Below, one piece after another: positions 37,464-45,877 of a DNA stretch of 64,000 bases. Numbering within the stretch: the stretch's first letter is position 1; each line of letters begins with the position of its first letter. A program made the translations under genes and the position numbers. The notes beneath the pieces were generated by a model. That model was not told the DNA's origin, did not search any database, and worked only from the letters and a program-made list of their open reading frames with translations. The DNA comes from Wohlfahrtiimonas larvae (GTDB lineage Bacteria; Pseudomonadota; Gammaproteobacteria; Cardiobacteriales; Wohlfahrtiimonadaceae): contig NZ_BAABKE010000002.1 in assembly GCF_039543665.1 (NCBI RefSeq), forward strand, positions 310,001 to 374,000, written 5' to 3'.

Positions 37464-38356
37464 ATCAACATGCCGGTTATGTTTCAATCATAGGTCGCCC
37501 TAACGTAGGAAAGTCGACATTAATGAATCGTTTGATTGGGCAAAAAATTAGTATTACATCCAGCAAGCCACAAACAACTCGACATGCAATTACAGGAATT
37601 TATACCGATCATTATTGTCAAGCAATTTTCATCGATACGCCGGGCTTACATAAAGCTGAGCATTCTGCATTGAATCGTCATTTAAATAAAACAGCAACGA
37701 GCTCATTAGAAATGGCGGATGTGATTTTATTTATGGTGGAGGCATTGAAATTCACACCAGATGATGAGTTGGCGCTTAAACGATTGAAATACATCGAAAA
37801 GCCTGTGATTTTAGTGGTCAATAAAGTTGATTACATTAAAAATAAAGAAGAGTTATTCCCATTTTTATCTGAAATGATGAGCAAACATCAATTTGTAGAA
37901 TGTTTACCAATCTCAGCCTTGGATGATAAGCAAATGAAATTGGTAGTAAAATCATTGACACATTACTTGCCAGAGCAAGCATTTTTATTCAGTGAAGATG
38001 AAATCACAACAGCATCTAGTTCATTTTTAGCCAGTGAAGTATTGCGTGAGAAATTAACACGACGTTTAAATCAAGAATTACCTTATGCATTGACAGTTGA
38101 AGTGGAAAGTTTTGAAGAAGAAGCAGAACTAATTCGCATTAATGCAGTTGTTTGGGTAGAGCGCGAAACTCAGAAAGGGATTGTTATTGGTAAAAATGGT
38201 ACAACTTTGAAAGAGGCAAGTACTCAAGCTCGTCAAGATTTAGAGAAGTTATACGATAAAAAAGTATTTTTAAAGGCATTTGTGAAAGTTCGCCAAGGTT
38301 GGTCAGATGATGAGCGATCATTAAATGCATTGGGTTATATGGGGACAGACCTATAA
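37460..38356 (+). CDS. era: GTPase Era
   Basis: 298 residues. GTPase that assists 16S rRNA 3'-end maturation and 30S assembly. G1 GRPNVGKST, G3 DTPG, G4 NKVD, and a KH RNA-binding domain with GIVIGKNGTTLKEAS. In the usual rnc-era order. Confidence 0.96.
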   Translation: MNQHAGYVSIIGRPNVGKSTLMNRLIGQKISITSSKPQTTRHAITGIYTDHYCQAIFIDTPGLHKAEHSALNRHLNKTATSSLEMADVILFMVEALKFTPDDELALKRLKYIEKPVILVVNKVDYIKNKEELFPFLSEMMSKHQFVECLPISALDDKQMKLVVKSLTHYLPEQAFLFSEDEITTASSSFLASEVLREKLTRRLNQELPYALTVEVESFEEEAELIRINAVVWVERETQKGIVIGKNGTTLKEASTQARQDLEKLYDKKVFLKAFVKVRQGWSDDERSLNALGYMGTDL

Positions 38357-38357
38357 A

Positions 38358-39245
38358 ATGAAAAAATCAGTTCAAGGTGCTTTATGGATGATTGCTACAG
38401 GTGTTTCATTTGCTGCAATTAACGTCATTACACCATTTATTAGTGGTGAGTATCCTATAAGCTCAGAATGGACTGCCTTTTTTCAATATGGTTTTGCGTT
38501 TTTATTTTTATTCCCAATGTTTTTAAAGGCGGGATTAAAAAGGGTGGCGACAACACAACGTTTTTGGATTCATTTATTGAGGATTTTGGCCGCCATAGTG
38601 GGTGTTCAATTGTGGGTAAAGGCTTTAAGCTTACAGTTTCCAATTGGTGAAGGTGTGGCATTATTGATGACATCACCTTTATTTGCAAGTATTGGTGCCG
38701 CTTTATTTTTGAAAGAAAAAGCAACCATTACTAGAATTGTTGTCACAATTATTGGCTTCATTGGCGCAATGTTGATTCTAAGTCCGAGCTATCAAGCAAT
38801 GAATTATGTTGCACTCTTGCCTTTGGCAGCTGCGTTGTTTTGGGCTATTTATTCATTATTGATAAAATATTTGACTGATAAAGATCACCCTTTAACGCTA
38901 TTGTTTTATTTATATTTATTGATGTTTCCAATTAATTTACTATTAGCTTTAACAGGGAATTTTTCCCATGGTATAGCGGGGTTTGATTTCGAATTTACTT
39001 TAGAGTTATTGGGTTATTTGTTGGCTTTGGGCTTTTTAACGATGATTGCCCATTTTACATTAGTGAAAGCTTATCAGGCTGCTGATGCAATTTATGTTCA
39101 AGCTTTCGATTATATTAAATTGCCTCTAAATACGCTGTTGGGGTTTATTTTCTTTGGTTGGGCTGTTGGCACACAATTTTGGATTGGCGCAATCATTATG
39201 ATCGCTGCGCTGTTATATATTACTTATTCTGAGTCTAAAAAATAA
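38358..39245 (+). CDS. EamA-family (DMT) transporter
   Basis: About 296 residues with ten predicted membrane helices in two EamA repeats (first ending FLKEKATITRIVVTIIGFIG). Probable exporter of a small metabolite; substrate unknown. The open frame overlaps era, but ATG 38358, one base after the era stop, gives MKKSVQGALWM, a clean N-terminus. Likely in the lepA-era transcript. Confidence 0.82.
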   Translation: MKKSVQGALWMIATGVSFAAINVITPFISGEYPISSEWTAFFQYGFAFLFLFPMFLKAGLKRVATTQRFWIHLLRILAAIVGVQLWVKALSLQFPIGEGVALLMTSPLFASIGAALFLKEKATITRIVVTIIGFIGAMLILSPSYQAMNYVALLPLAAALFWAIYSLLIKYLTDKDHPLTLLFYLYLLMFPINLLLALTGNFSHGIAGFDFEFTLELLGYLLALGFLTMIAHFTLVKAYQAADAIYVQAFDYIKLPLNTLLGFIFFGWAVGTQFWIGAIIMIAALLYITYSESKK

Positions 39246-39248
39246 TTT

Positions 39249-40091
39249 ATGTTAAGTTATAGACATGGATTCCATGCTGGGAATCATGCGGACGTATTGA
39301 AACATTACGTCCTTTTTTCTGTCCTCAATTACTATAATGAGAAAGATAAGCCGTATTGGTATATTGATACACATTCAGGTGCAGGATTATATGATATTAA
39401 TTCTGAATTTTCTGAGAAAACAGGCGAATATTATGAAGGCATTGGCTTGTTGCAGAAAGAAAGAAAACTCCCGAACGAGTTATTTAACTTTTTAGAATTT
39501 TTAGTTCAATTCCAAATGGATAAGAAGTTATATCCAGGATCACCTGTTATTGCACAGAAGTTAGTTCGTACAGTAGATCGTGTCAAACTCTTTGAATTGC
39601 ATCCTGCGGATAGTGAACATTTGATCAATAACTTCAAAGGGCAAGGTGTTAAATATCAAATTCAGAAAAGCGATGGTTTTCAAGGTTTGATCAGTTTATT
39701 ACCACCTTCAACACGCCGTGCTGTAATTTTGATCGATCCTCCGTATGAAGATAAAAGTGATTACAAAACTGTATTGAATACTTTGCAAGAGGCGCACAAA
39801 CGCTTTGCAACGGGTACATATATGGTCTGGTATCCATTGTTGCCACGTGATGAAAGTTTGAACTTACCCAATAAACTAGGTAAAGCATTTAAAAATGATA
39901 GTTTTTTGAATGTCACTTTATCAGTGTATGACGGTAAACAGGATGAGTTTGGCATGTATGGAAGTGGTTTATTTATTTTGAATCCACCTTATACTTTAGA
40001 AAAAGAGTTAGAAAAATTAATGCCTCTCTTGGTTCAAGTATTGGGGAAAGATGATACTGCCAATTATACTTTGGAAAGTACTACAAAATAA
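39249..40091 (+). CDS. rlmJ: 23S rRNA (adenine2030-N6)-methyltransferase RlmJ
   Basis: 280 residues. LSYRHGFHAGNHADVLKHYV at the N-terminus is diagnostic. It is followed by the SAM-binding DTHSGAGLYD, and the catalytic DPPYE (ILIDPPYEDKSDY) of N6-adenine methylases. Last gene before three stacked hairpins. Confidence 0.95.
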   Translation: MLSYRHGFHAGNHADVLKHYVLFSVLNYYNEKDKPYWYIDTHSGAGLYDINSEFSEKTGEYYEGIGLLQKERKLPNELFNFLEFLVQFQMDKKLYPGSPVIAQKLVRTVDRVKLFELHPADSEHLINNFKGQGVKYQIQKSDGFQGLISLLPPSTRRAVILIDPPYEDKSDYKTVLNTLQEAHKRFATGTYMVWYPLLPRDESLNLPNKLGKAFKNDSFLNVTLSVYDGKQDEFGMYGSGLFILNPPYTLEKELEKLMPLLVQVLGKDDTANYTLESTTK

Positions 40092-40120
40092 TCAAAGATA
40101 CACATTAAAAAATATATAGT

Positions 40121-40157
40121 AAAAAGCCTTGGAATGGACATTGACCAAGGCTTTTTT
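40121..40157. terminator. Terminator after rlmJ
   Basis: AAAAAGCCTTGG / CCAAGGCTTTTTT, 12-bp stem. Good T-tract on the plus strand. Confidence 0.9.
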
Positions 40158-40178
40158 AAGGGGGGAGAGTAATTGTAT

Positions 40179-40213
40179 AAAATCAGTTTCACTGAATGAT
40201 GAAACTGATTTTA
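40179..40213. terminator. Second hairpin between rlmJ and actP
   Basis: AAAATCAGTTTC / GAAACTGATTTTA, 12-bp stem followed by TTTTA. Can act in either direction. Confidence 0.65.
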
Positions 40214-40286
40214 TTTTAGCTATCTTTACAAAACATTACAAGTATTTTTTTATTCCCCTTTTACCAAAAGTATAAAAAATAATATA

Positions 40287-40318
40287 AAAAACCTAACTAA
40301 TCATTAAGTTAGGTTTTA
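40287..40318. terminator. Third hairpin, downstream of actP
   Basis: AAAACCTAACT / AGTTAGGTTTT, 11-bp stem with tracts on both sides, 27 bp past the actP stop on the minus strand. Confidence 0.75.
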
Positions 40319-40344
40319 TTATTAAAATTTTTAATAATCTAAAT

Positions 40345-42066
40345 TTAGCTCGTAGTTTGTGTGTACTGTTTAGATTGTTCTTCTAAGAAATCAGGATGGT
40401 TCACCTGGCGATATTGTTGGACCGCTTCAGAGATACCTTCACCACCAACGTGAGAGCGAACATACTGGCTGATGAACTTAGATTTTTCTTCTTCTGCAGC
40501 TTTTGATTTATCCATTGAAGATACAATGAATGTCACAATGAACGCAGTAGGGATAGAGAATAGTGCAGGGTTGTTATATGGGAAAATTGCACTATCATGG
40601 CCCAATACATTGATCCAAACTTCTGGTCCTAATACGATCATAACAACAGCTGTGATTAAACCTGCAGCACCACCAACAACAGCACCTTTTGTTGTTAAAC
40701 CTTTCCAATACATTGATAAGAATAGTAATGGGAAGTTAGCTGAAGCAGCAATGGAGAATGCTAAGCCAACTAAAAATGCAACGTTTTGTTCTTCAAATAA
40801 TAAGCCTAACAAGATTGCAATAACGCCCAAAGCAGCGGTTGTGAAACGAGAAACCATTAATTCAGTTTTCATCACAGGTTTGCCTTTCTTGATTACATTC
40901 GCATAGAAGTCATGACTAATTGCTGAAGCACCAGATAATGTTAAACCTGCAACAACCGCAACTAATGTTGCAAATGTTACTGCTGACATAAAGCCTAAGA
41001 AAATATTACCACCAATTGCGTGTGATAAATGGATTGCAACCATGTTAGCACCACCAATGATTGCACCTTCTGCTGTTGAGTATTCAGGTTGGTTCATGAT
41101 GTAAACGATCGCACCAAAACCAATGATGAACATTAATAAATAGAAGTAGCCAATGAATCCTGTAGCATATAAAGCTGATTTACGTGCTTCTTTCGCATCT
41201 TTTACTGTGAAGAAACGCATTAAGATATGTGGTAAACCTGCTGTACCAAACATCAAGCCAATACCTAAAGAAATCGTATCGATTGGGTTAGGATATTTCA
41301 AACCAGGTGCCATGATTTCGATACCTTTTGGATGCACTTCAGTTGCTTTAACAAATAAGGTTTCCATGTTAAAACCAACCCAGTAAAGTACAACAAATGA
41401 CATGAATGTTGCGCCCATCAAAATTAATACGGCTTTAATCATTTGAACCCATGTTGTTGCCAACATACCACCTAACAACACGTAGATCATCATTAAGACA
41501 CCAACGATGAATACAGCAATGTTATAGTTTAAACCAAACAATAATTCGATTAATTTACCTGCGCCCACCATTTGTGCAATCAAATATAGCAATACGATTG
41601 TTAATGTTGAGAATACAGCCAAAATACGGATAGGTGTTTGTTGTAATCTAAATGCCGTTACGTCTGCAAATGTAAAGCGACCTAAGTTACGGAATCTTTC
41701 TGCCATTAATAATAAAATAACAGGCCAACCAATAAAGAATCCGAATGCATAAATCAAGCCGTCATACCCTGAAGCAAAAACTAATGCAGATAAGCCTAAG
41801 AACGATGCTGATGATAAATAGTCACCAGCAATGGCTAAACCATTTTGGAAACCAGAAATACCACCACCAGCAGTATAGAAGTCAGATGCTGATTTTGTAC
41901 GGTTAGAAGCCCAGAATGTAATTGCAATTGTTGCTAATACAAACACAAAAAACATAATGATTGCTGTCCAGTTTTTGCCACCTGTTTGTGTTGTTTGAGC
42001 AACTGCTACACCAAATAATCCAAATGCGATCAAGCATAAGAATTGTCTTAGAATATTATTTCTCAT
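40345..42066 (-). CDS. actP: Cation/acetate symporter ActP
   Basis: 573 residues, sodium:solute symporter family, about 13 membrane segments after an N-terminal signal-like helix ending VAVAQT. SDFYTAGGGISGFQNGLAIAGDY and SSASFLGLSALVF are the conserved early part. Takes up acetate and short monocarboxylates. Its start overlaps the upstream DUF485 gene by 11 bp, the usual yjcH-actP pair. Confidence 0.9.
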   Translation of the reverse strand: MRNNILRQFLCLIAFGLFGVAVAQTTQTGGKNWTAIIMFFVFVLATIAITFWASNRTKSASDFYTAGGGISGFQNGLAIAGDYLSSASFLGLSALVFASGYDGLIYAFGFFIGWPVILLLMAERFRNLGRFTFADVTAFRLQQTPIRILAVFSTLTIVLLYLIAQMVGAGKLIELLFGLNYNIAVFIVGVLMMIYVLLGGMLATTWVQMIKAVLILMGATFMSFVVLYWVGFNMETLFVKATEVHPKGIEIMAPGLKYPNPIDTISLGIGLMFGTAGLPHILMRFFTVKDAKEARKSALYATGFIGYFYLLMFIIGFGAIVYIMNQPEYSTAEGAIIGGANMVAIHLSHAIGGNIFLGFMSAVTFATLVAVVAGLTLSGASAISHDFYANVIKKGKPVMKTELMVSRFTTAALGVIAILLGLLFEEQNVAFLVGLAFSIAASANFPLLFLSMYWKGLTTKGAVVGGAAGLITAVVMIVLGPEVWINVLGHDSAIFPYNNPALFSIPTAFIVTFIVSSMDKSKAAEEEKSKFISQYVRSHVGGEGISEAVQQYRQVNHPDFLEEQSKQYTQTTS

Positions 42067-42412
42067 TGCCGATCTCCTTCAAAACTCTAATTGTTTTTGG
42101 ATCGAAATATGTATTCGTTTTATGAACGTAATAACATGTCACTAAAATCGTCCAAATAATTAAGAAAAATCCTGCGGGAATTGCCCATGTTGTTACCATT
42201 TTTTCTGCAATTGGCATACCAACTATGCTCGGTGCGAAGGCAGAAGCAACAATGATTAAAATATATAAACCTAAAGTTAAAGTCAGTAATACCAAACTGA
42301 ATTTTTGTTTTTCAGCTACCAATGCTTTGAATCTTGAATCGTTATAAATGCGATTCACAATTGCTTCATCGTACAGAAGCTTTGAATCATCGATTTTTAT
42401 GGGTTCAGCCAT
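42056..42412 (-). CDS. yjcH: DUF485 membrane protein (YjcH-like)
   Basis: 118 residues, two hydrophobic segments (about 42-62 and 78-100). Carries the DUF485 pattern: DSRFKALVAEKQKFS before the first segment and ATTWAIP-like TTWAIPAGFFLIIWTILVTC in the second. Always found before actP; thought to help that symporter, mechanism unknown. Confidence 0.85.
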   Translation of the reverse strand: MAEPIKIDDSKLLYDEAIVNRIYNDSRFKALVAEKQKFSLVLLTLTLGLYILIIVASAFAPSIVGMPIAEKMVTTWAIPAGFFLIIWTILVTCYYVHKTNTYFDPKTIRVLKEIGNEK

Positions 42413-42774
42413 AAGATCCTCCTAAATTTTTAATTTGTCGTTATTTATTAAATTAAATCGTTCACGCATTTTTTGCGTATTTTTTTTAATATCTAAAACT
42501 CCTCCTTAGGTAAGAAGATACAAATTTCTGTAGAATTTGCAAATAAAAACTACATTTTTAAAACAAATCATAGCTGTGAAATCTTAAAAAAAGTATTATT
42601 ATCTGCTGATTTTTTAGTTAATCAATTGTTTTTAAATGTAATATTTGTGTATATTTTTAGCGCATCTTTATTTGTAGTTAAATTATATTTTAATTACAAA
42701 TCTATTCTTATAAAAAGTATTTTTTAGGTTTAGTCTTTATGTCTATCTTAGTTATATAGCTTATTCTAATATAG

Positions 42775-42804
42775 TTGCAATTACTTTGCTAGGCATGCTA
42801 TATA
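42775..42804 (+). promoter_or_regulatory. Candidate sigma70 promoter of ilvD
   Basis: TTGCAA (42775-42780), 18-bp spacer, TATATA (42799-42804). Would give a leader of about 110 nt. Confidence 0.4.
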
Positions 42805-42844
42805 ATTAGAATGTAATGTTTATGCCCACAAGGCAGAATAAAAG

Positions 42845-42870
42845 GATCAGACCACCGAAATTGATCAGAC
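42845..42870 (+). repeat. GATCAGAC direct repeat in ilvD leader
   Basis: Two copies of GATCAGAC, at 42845-42852 and 42863-42870, 18 bp start to start. A small TGCC-CACAA-GGCA hairpin (42823-42835) is just upstream. May bind a regulator; unproven. Confidence 0.4.
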
Positions 42871-42924
42871 ATTATTGGTGAATTAATTTAATAGAATTTG
42901 AAAAAAGTTTAACAGGGATAGAAT

Positions 42925-44775
42925 ATGCCAAAATATCGTTCACATACTTCGACGCAGGGTCGAAATATGGCGGGAGCACGTGCTTTATGGCGTGCAACAG
43001 GAATGACTAATGAAGATTTTAAAAAGCCAATCATTGCTGTGGTCAACTCATTTACTCAGTTTGTTCCAGGTCATGTTCATTTGAAAGATTTAGGGCAAAT
43101 GGTTGCGCGTGAAATTGAGAAGGCTGGTGGTGTTGCAAAAGAATTTAACACGATCGCAGTGGACGATGGTATCGCAATGGGCCATGATGGTATGCTATAT
43201 TCATTGCCAAGCCGAGATTTAATCGCTGATTCAGTGGAATACATGGTGAATGCTCATTGCGCAGATGCAATGATCTGTATTTCAAACTGTGACAAAATCA
43301 CACCAGGAATGTTGATGGCTTCTATGCGCTTAAATATTCCTACGATTTTTGTGTCGGGCGGACCAATGGAATCAGGGAAGCTTGTTTGGAATGATGAAAA
43401 TCTACGTTTAGATCTTGTAGATGCTATGGTAATGGCTGCTGATGATCGTGAAGCGGATGATAAAGTACAAGCAATTGAAGAAAGTGCTTGCCCAACATGT
43501 GGCTCATGTTCTGGTATGTTTACAGCAAACTCCATGAACTGTTTAACAGAAGCACTCGGTTTATCTTTACCTGGCAATGGTTCAATGTTGGCAACGCATA
43601 AAAATAGAGAAGGTTTATTTTTAGAGGCTGCTCGTCAGATTGTTAAAAATACACGTGATTATTACGAGAATAATAATAACAAAGTTTTACCGCGTACAAT
43701 CGCATCATTCAAAGCATTCGAAAATGCGATGATGTTGGATATCGCAATGGGCGGATCAAGTAATACAGTATTGCATTTATTGGCAGCAGCGCATGAAGCT
43801 GGCGTTGATTTCTCAATGAAGGACATTGATCGTTTATCGCGTAAAGTTCCTCATTTATCTAAAGTATCACCATCAACTAGCAAATATCATATGGAAGATG
43901 TACATCGCGCAGGTGGCATCATCGGCATTTTGGGTGAATTAGCGCGTATGAATTTATTACATACAGATTGTTACACAGTTCATTCCAAAAATTTAGCTGA
44001 AGCAATTACTAAATGGGATATTACACAAACAAATGATGAGAATATACATCATTTCTTTAAATCTGCACCGGGTGGTGTACGCACAACGGAAGCATTTAGC
44101 CAAGATCGTTACTTTGATTCATTGGATGATGATCGAGAAAATGGTTGTATTCGTAGTGGTGAATTTGCCTATAGCCAAGATGGCGGTATTGCTGTGCTAT
44201 ATGGTAATATTGCAAAAGATGGCTGTATTGTAAAAACAGCGGGCGTGGATGAATCAATTTTAAAATTCACAGGCAAAGCACGTGTGTATGAGAGCCAAGA
44301 TTCAGCGGTGAAAGGCATTTTGAATAACGAAGTACAAGCTAATGAAGTTGTGATCATTCGTTACGAAGGACCAAAAGGTGGGCCGGGTATGCAGGAAATG
44401 TTATATCCAACATCTTATTTAAAATCAAAAGGTTTGGGCAAAGCATGTGCATTACTAACTGATGGCCGTTTCTCGGGAGGTACATCGGGGTTATCCATCG
44501 GTCATGCTTCACCAGAAGCAGCTGAAGGCGGTGTCATTGCGATTGTGGAAACAGGAGATGAGATCATCATTGATATTCCTAATCGTTCAATTCATTTGAA
44601 TCTATCTCAAGAAGTGATTGATGCACGTTTAGTGGAGCAAGCTAAATTTGGGTTTGTACCGAAAGAAGAGCGCTCGCGTAAAATATCGGCAGCATTGCAA
44701 GTGTATGGTGCGTTAGCAACATCGGCAGCATTTGGTGCAGTTCGTGATGTGAATCGCTTAAAGCAAATTAAGTAA
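42925..44775 (+). CDS. ilvD: Dihydroxy-acid dehydratase
   Basis: 616 residues, full length. Iron-sulfur enzyme for the third step of valine/isoleucine synthesis. Cluster cysteines in CISNCDKITPGM and CPTCGSCSGMFTANSMN; TDGRFSGGTSG near the C-terminus is the substrate/Mg region. AGGGATAG precedes the ATG. Followed by its own terminator. Confidence 0.97.
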   Translation: MPKYRSHTSTQGRNMAGARALWRATGMTNEDFKKPIIAVVNSFTQFVPGHVHLKDLGQMVAREIEKAGGVAKEFNTIAVDDGIAMGHDGMLYSLPSRDLIADSVEYMVNAHCADAMICISNCDKITPGMLMASMRLNIPTIFVSGGPMESGKLVWNDENLRLDLVDAMVMAADDREADDKVQAIEESACPTCGSCSGMFTANSMNCLTEALGLSLPGNGSMLATHKNREGLFLEAARQIVKNTRDYYENNNNKVLPRTIASFKAFENAMMLDIAMGGSSNTVLHLLAAAHEAGVDFSMKDIDRLSRKVPHLSKVSPSTSKYHMEDVHRAGGIIGILGELARMNLLHTDCYTVHSKNLAEAITKWDITQTNDENIHHFFKSAPGGVRTTEAFSQDRYFDSLDDDRENGCIRSGEFAYSQDGGIAVLYGNIAKDGCIVKTAGVDESILKFTGKARVYESQDSAVKGILNNEVQANEVVIIRYEGPKGGPGMQEMLYPTSYLKSKGLGKACALLTDGRFSGGTSGLSIGHASPEAAEGGVIAIVETGDEIIIDIPNRSIHLNLSQEVIDARLVEQAKFGFVPKEERSRKISAALQVYGALATSAAFGAVRDVNRLKQIK

Positions 44776-44793
44776 AAGTTACTAAAATTATTT

Positions 44794-44827
44794 AGCCTAT
44801 CTATAAAGTATATAGATGGGCTTTTTA
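44794..44827 (+). terminator. Terminator after ilvD
   Basis: AGCCTATCTATA / TATAGATGGGCT, 12-bp stem with one G-T pair, then TTTTTAAT. Confidence 0.85.
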
Positions 44828-44844
44828 ATAAGTTATAAAACGAC

Positions 44845-44857
44845 TGACCGTCGGTCA
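44845..44857. promoter_or_regulatory. TetR-type palindromic operator
   Basis: TGACCGTCGGTCA: perfect 6-bp arms around one base, the ACCGnCGGT type of operator bound by many TetR-family repressors. It is GC-rich against its surroundings and lies about 90 bp before the HAD gene. No TetR gene is nearby. Confidence 0.55.
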
Positions 44858-44949
44858 ATGTGGATTAAAATAAGCTCATGCATAAAACGCAATCCTGTTT
44901 AAAATATGGCATAATTCACAATCAAAAACTCATAAAGAAACGATTAAGA

Positions 44950-45612
44950 ATGTATAAAGCAATATTTTTTGACATCGATGACACATTGCTAGACTTTAGC
45001 GCAGCAAGCCAATCAGCATTTTATCAATCTTTTCAAATGCTAAATATTGATGTGGAAGATCAGTATTATCATATTTTTCAGAACATTGATCATGCTTTGT
45101 GGCAAACGCAAAAGTTAGGGAAGATCACTGTTGATGATGTAATTAATCTGCGTTTTCAGCAATTATTCATCACACTAGATATTGATGCAGATTGTGTCGC
45201 GATGAGAGATGCTTTTCAATATCATTTATCTTTAGAAGCCACGATAGAAAAGGGTGTGGATGAAATTTTAGATTATTTACATCCTAAATATGCTTTATAT
45301 ACTGCATCTAATGGCATATTAGTAATGCAGAAATCGCGTTTACAACGGGCCAATTTATCAGGGTATTTTTCTGATTTATTCATATCGAATGATATTGGCT
45401 ATGAAAAGCCTGATCCAAGGTTTTTTGAAACATGTTTAACCCGAAGCCAATTATTTGCCAATGAAATTTTATTTGTCGGTGATAGTTGGGCTGCGGATAT
45501 TGTGGGTGCGACTAATTATGGGATAGATGCTTGTTGGTACAACCCCAAAAATCAGCAAGCACAAGCTACTTATACAATTCAATCTTTGTTAGAGTTGAAA
45601 GATATACTGTAA
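44950..45612 (+). CDS. yjjG: HAD-family 5'-nucleotidase, YjjG-like
   Basis: About 220 residues. Motif I FFDIDDTLLDFS, motif II at YTASNG, motif III Lys in YEKPDPRFFE and motif IV FVGDSWAADIVGA: a complete HAD active site with a helical cap. YjjG relatives dephosphorylate pyrimidine nucleotides, including damaged ones. The frame extends 24 codons upstream (to 44878). I start at ATG 44950 because it gives the standard N-terminus, though its ribosome site is weak. Confidence 0.75.
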   Translation: MYKAIFFDIDDTLLDFSAASQSAFYQSFQMLNIDVEDQYYHIFQNIDHALWQTQKLGKITVDDVINLRFQQLFITLDIDADCVAMRDAFQYHLSLEATIEKGVDEILDYLHPKYALYTASNGILVMQKSRLQRANLSGYFSDLFISNDIGYEKPDPRFFETCLTRSQLFANEILFVGDSWAADIVGATNYGIDACWYNPKNQQAQATYTIQSLLELKDIL

Positions 45613-45684
45613 TTACATTACAATACGCGAATGATTCACAGCACTTTTGAATGTGCTCATTTTAAAGAAGGAGGCTAAAAAACA

Positions 45685-45768
45685 ATGAGTTTGTGTAAAT
45701 TAATCGAATATACACATTTCTTTGGTAATCGCCGTAGCTCAGGTTCTTTCAGTTTTAAACTGCGATAA
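45685..45768 (+). CDS. Possible 27-residue leader peptide of the ABC-F gene
   Basis: ATG 45685 is preceded, 8 nt upstream, by GAAGGAGG, one of the strongest ribosome sites in the window. The 27-codon frame contains THFFGNRRSSGSF and ends in TAA 110 bp before the ABC-F start. Its second half lies in one arm of a hairpin. ABC-F and related antibiotic-response genes are often controlled by ribosome stalling on such leaders. No homologue is recalled; expression is inferred. Confidence 0.5.
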   Translation: MSLCKLIEYTHFFGNRRSSGSFSFKLR

Positions 45769-45780
45769 CTCGGCCTGAGC
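45737..45780 (+). promoter_or_regulatory. Hairpin overlapping the leader ORF end
   Basis: GCTCAGG (45737-45743) pairs with CCTGAGC (45774-45780). Between them is the palindrome AGTTTTAAACT (45751-45761). A ribosome on the leader would mask the left arm. Confidence 0.5.
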
Positions 45781-45837
45781 AAATAGACCAACAAGAAATT
45801 TGATTCAGCTTACTGGGTAATCGCAATGATTAATCCA

Positions 45838-45862
45838 TAGTTTTTTCGTCTTGAAAAAACTA
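45838..45862 (+). promoter_or_regulatory. Hairpin just before the ABC-F ribosome site
   Basis: TAGTTTTTT / AAAAAACTA, perfect 9-bp stem with 7-nt loop, ending 15 nt before ATG 45878. It could affect termination or ribosome access. Confidence 0.5.
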
Positions 45863-45877
45863 ATTTGAGAGTAAGTT

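Larger units (their letters stand above)
42413..42924. other. Gene-free region between DUF485 gene and ilvD
   Basis: 512 bp, very AT-rich, divergent promoters for yjcH-actP and ilvD. No ORF or RNA gene recognised. A promoter candidate and a GATCAGAC direct repeat lie in the ilvD-proximal part. Confidence 0.5.
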
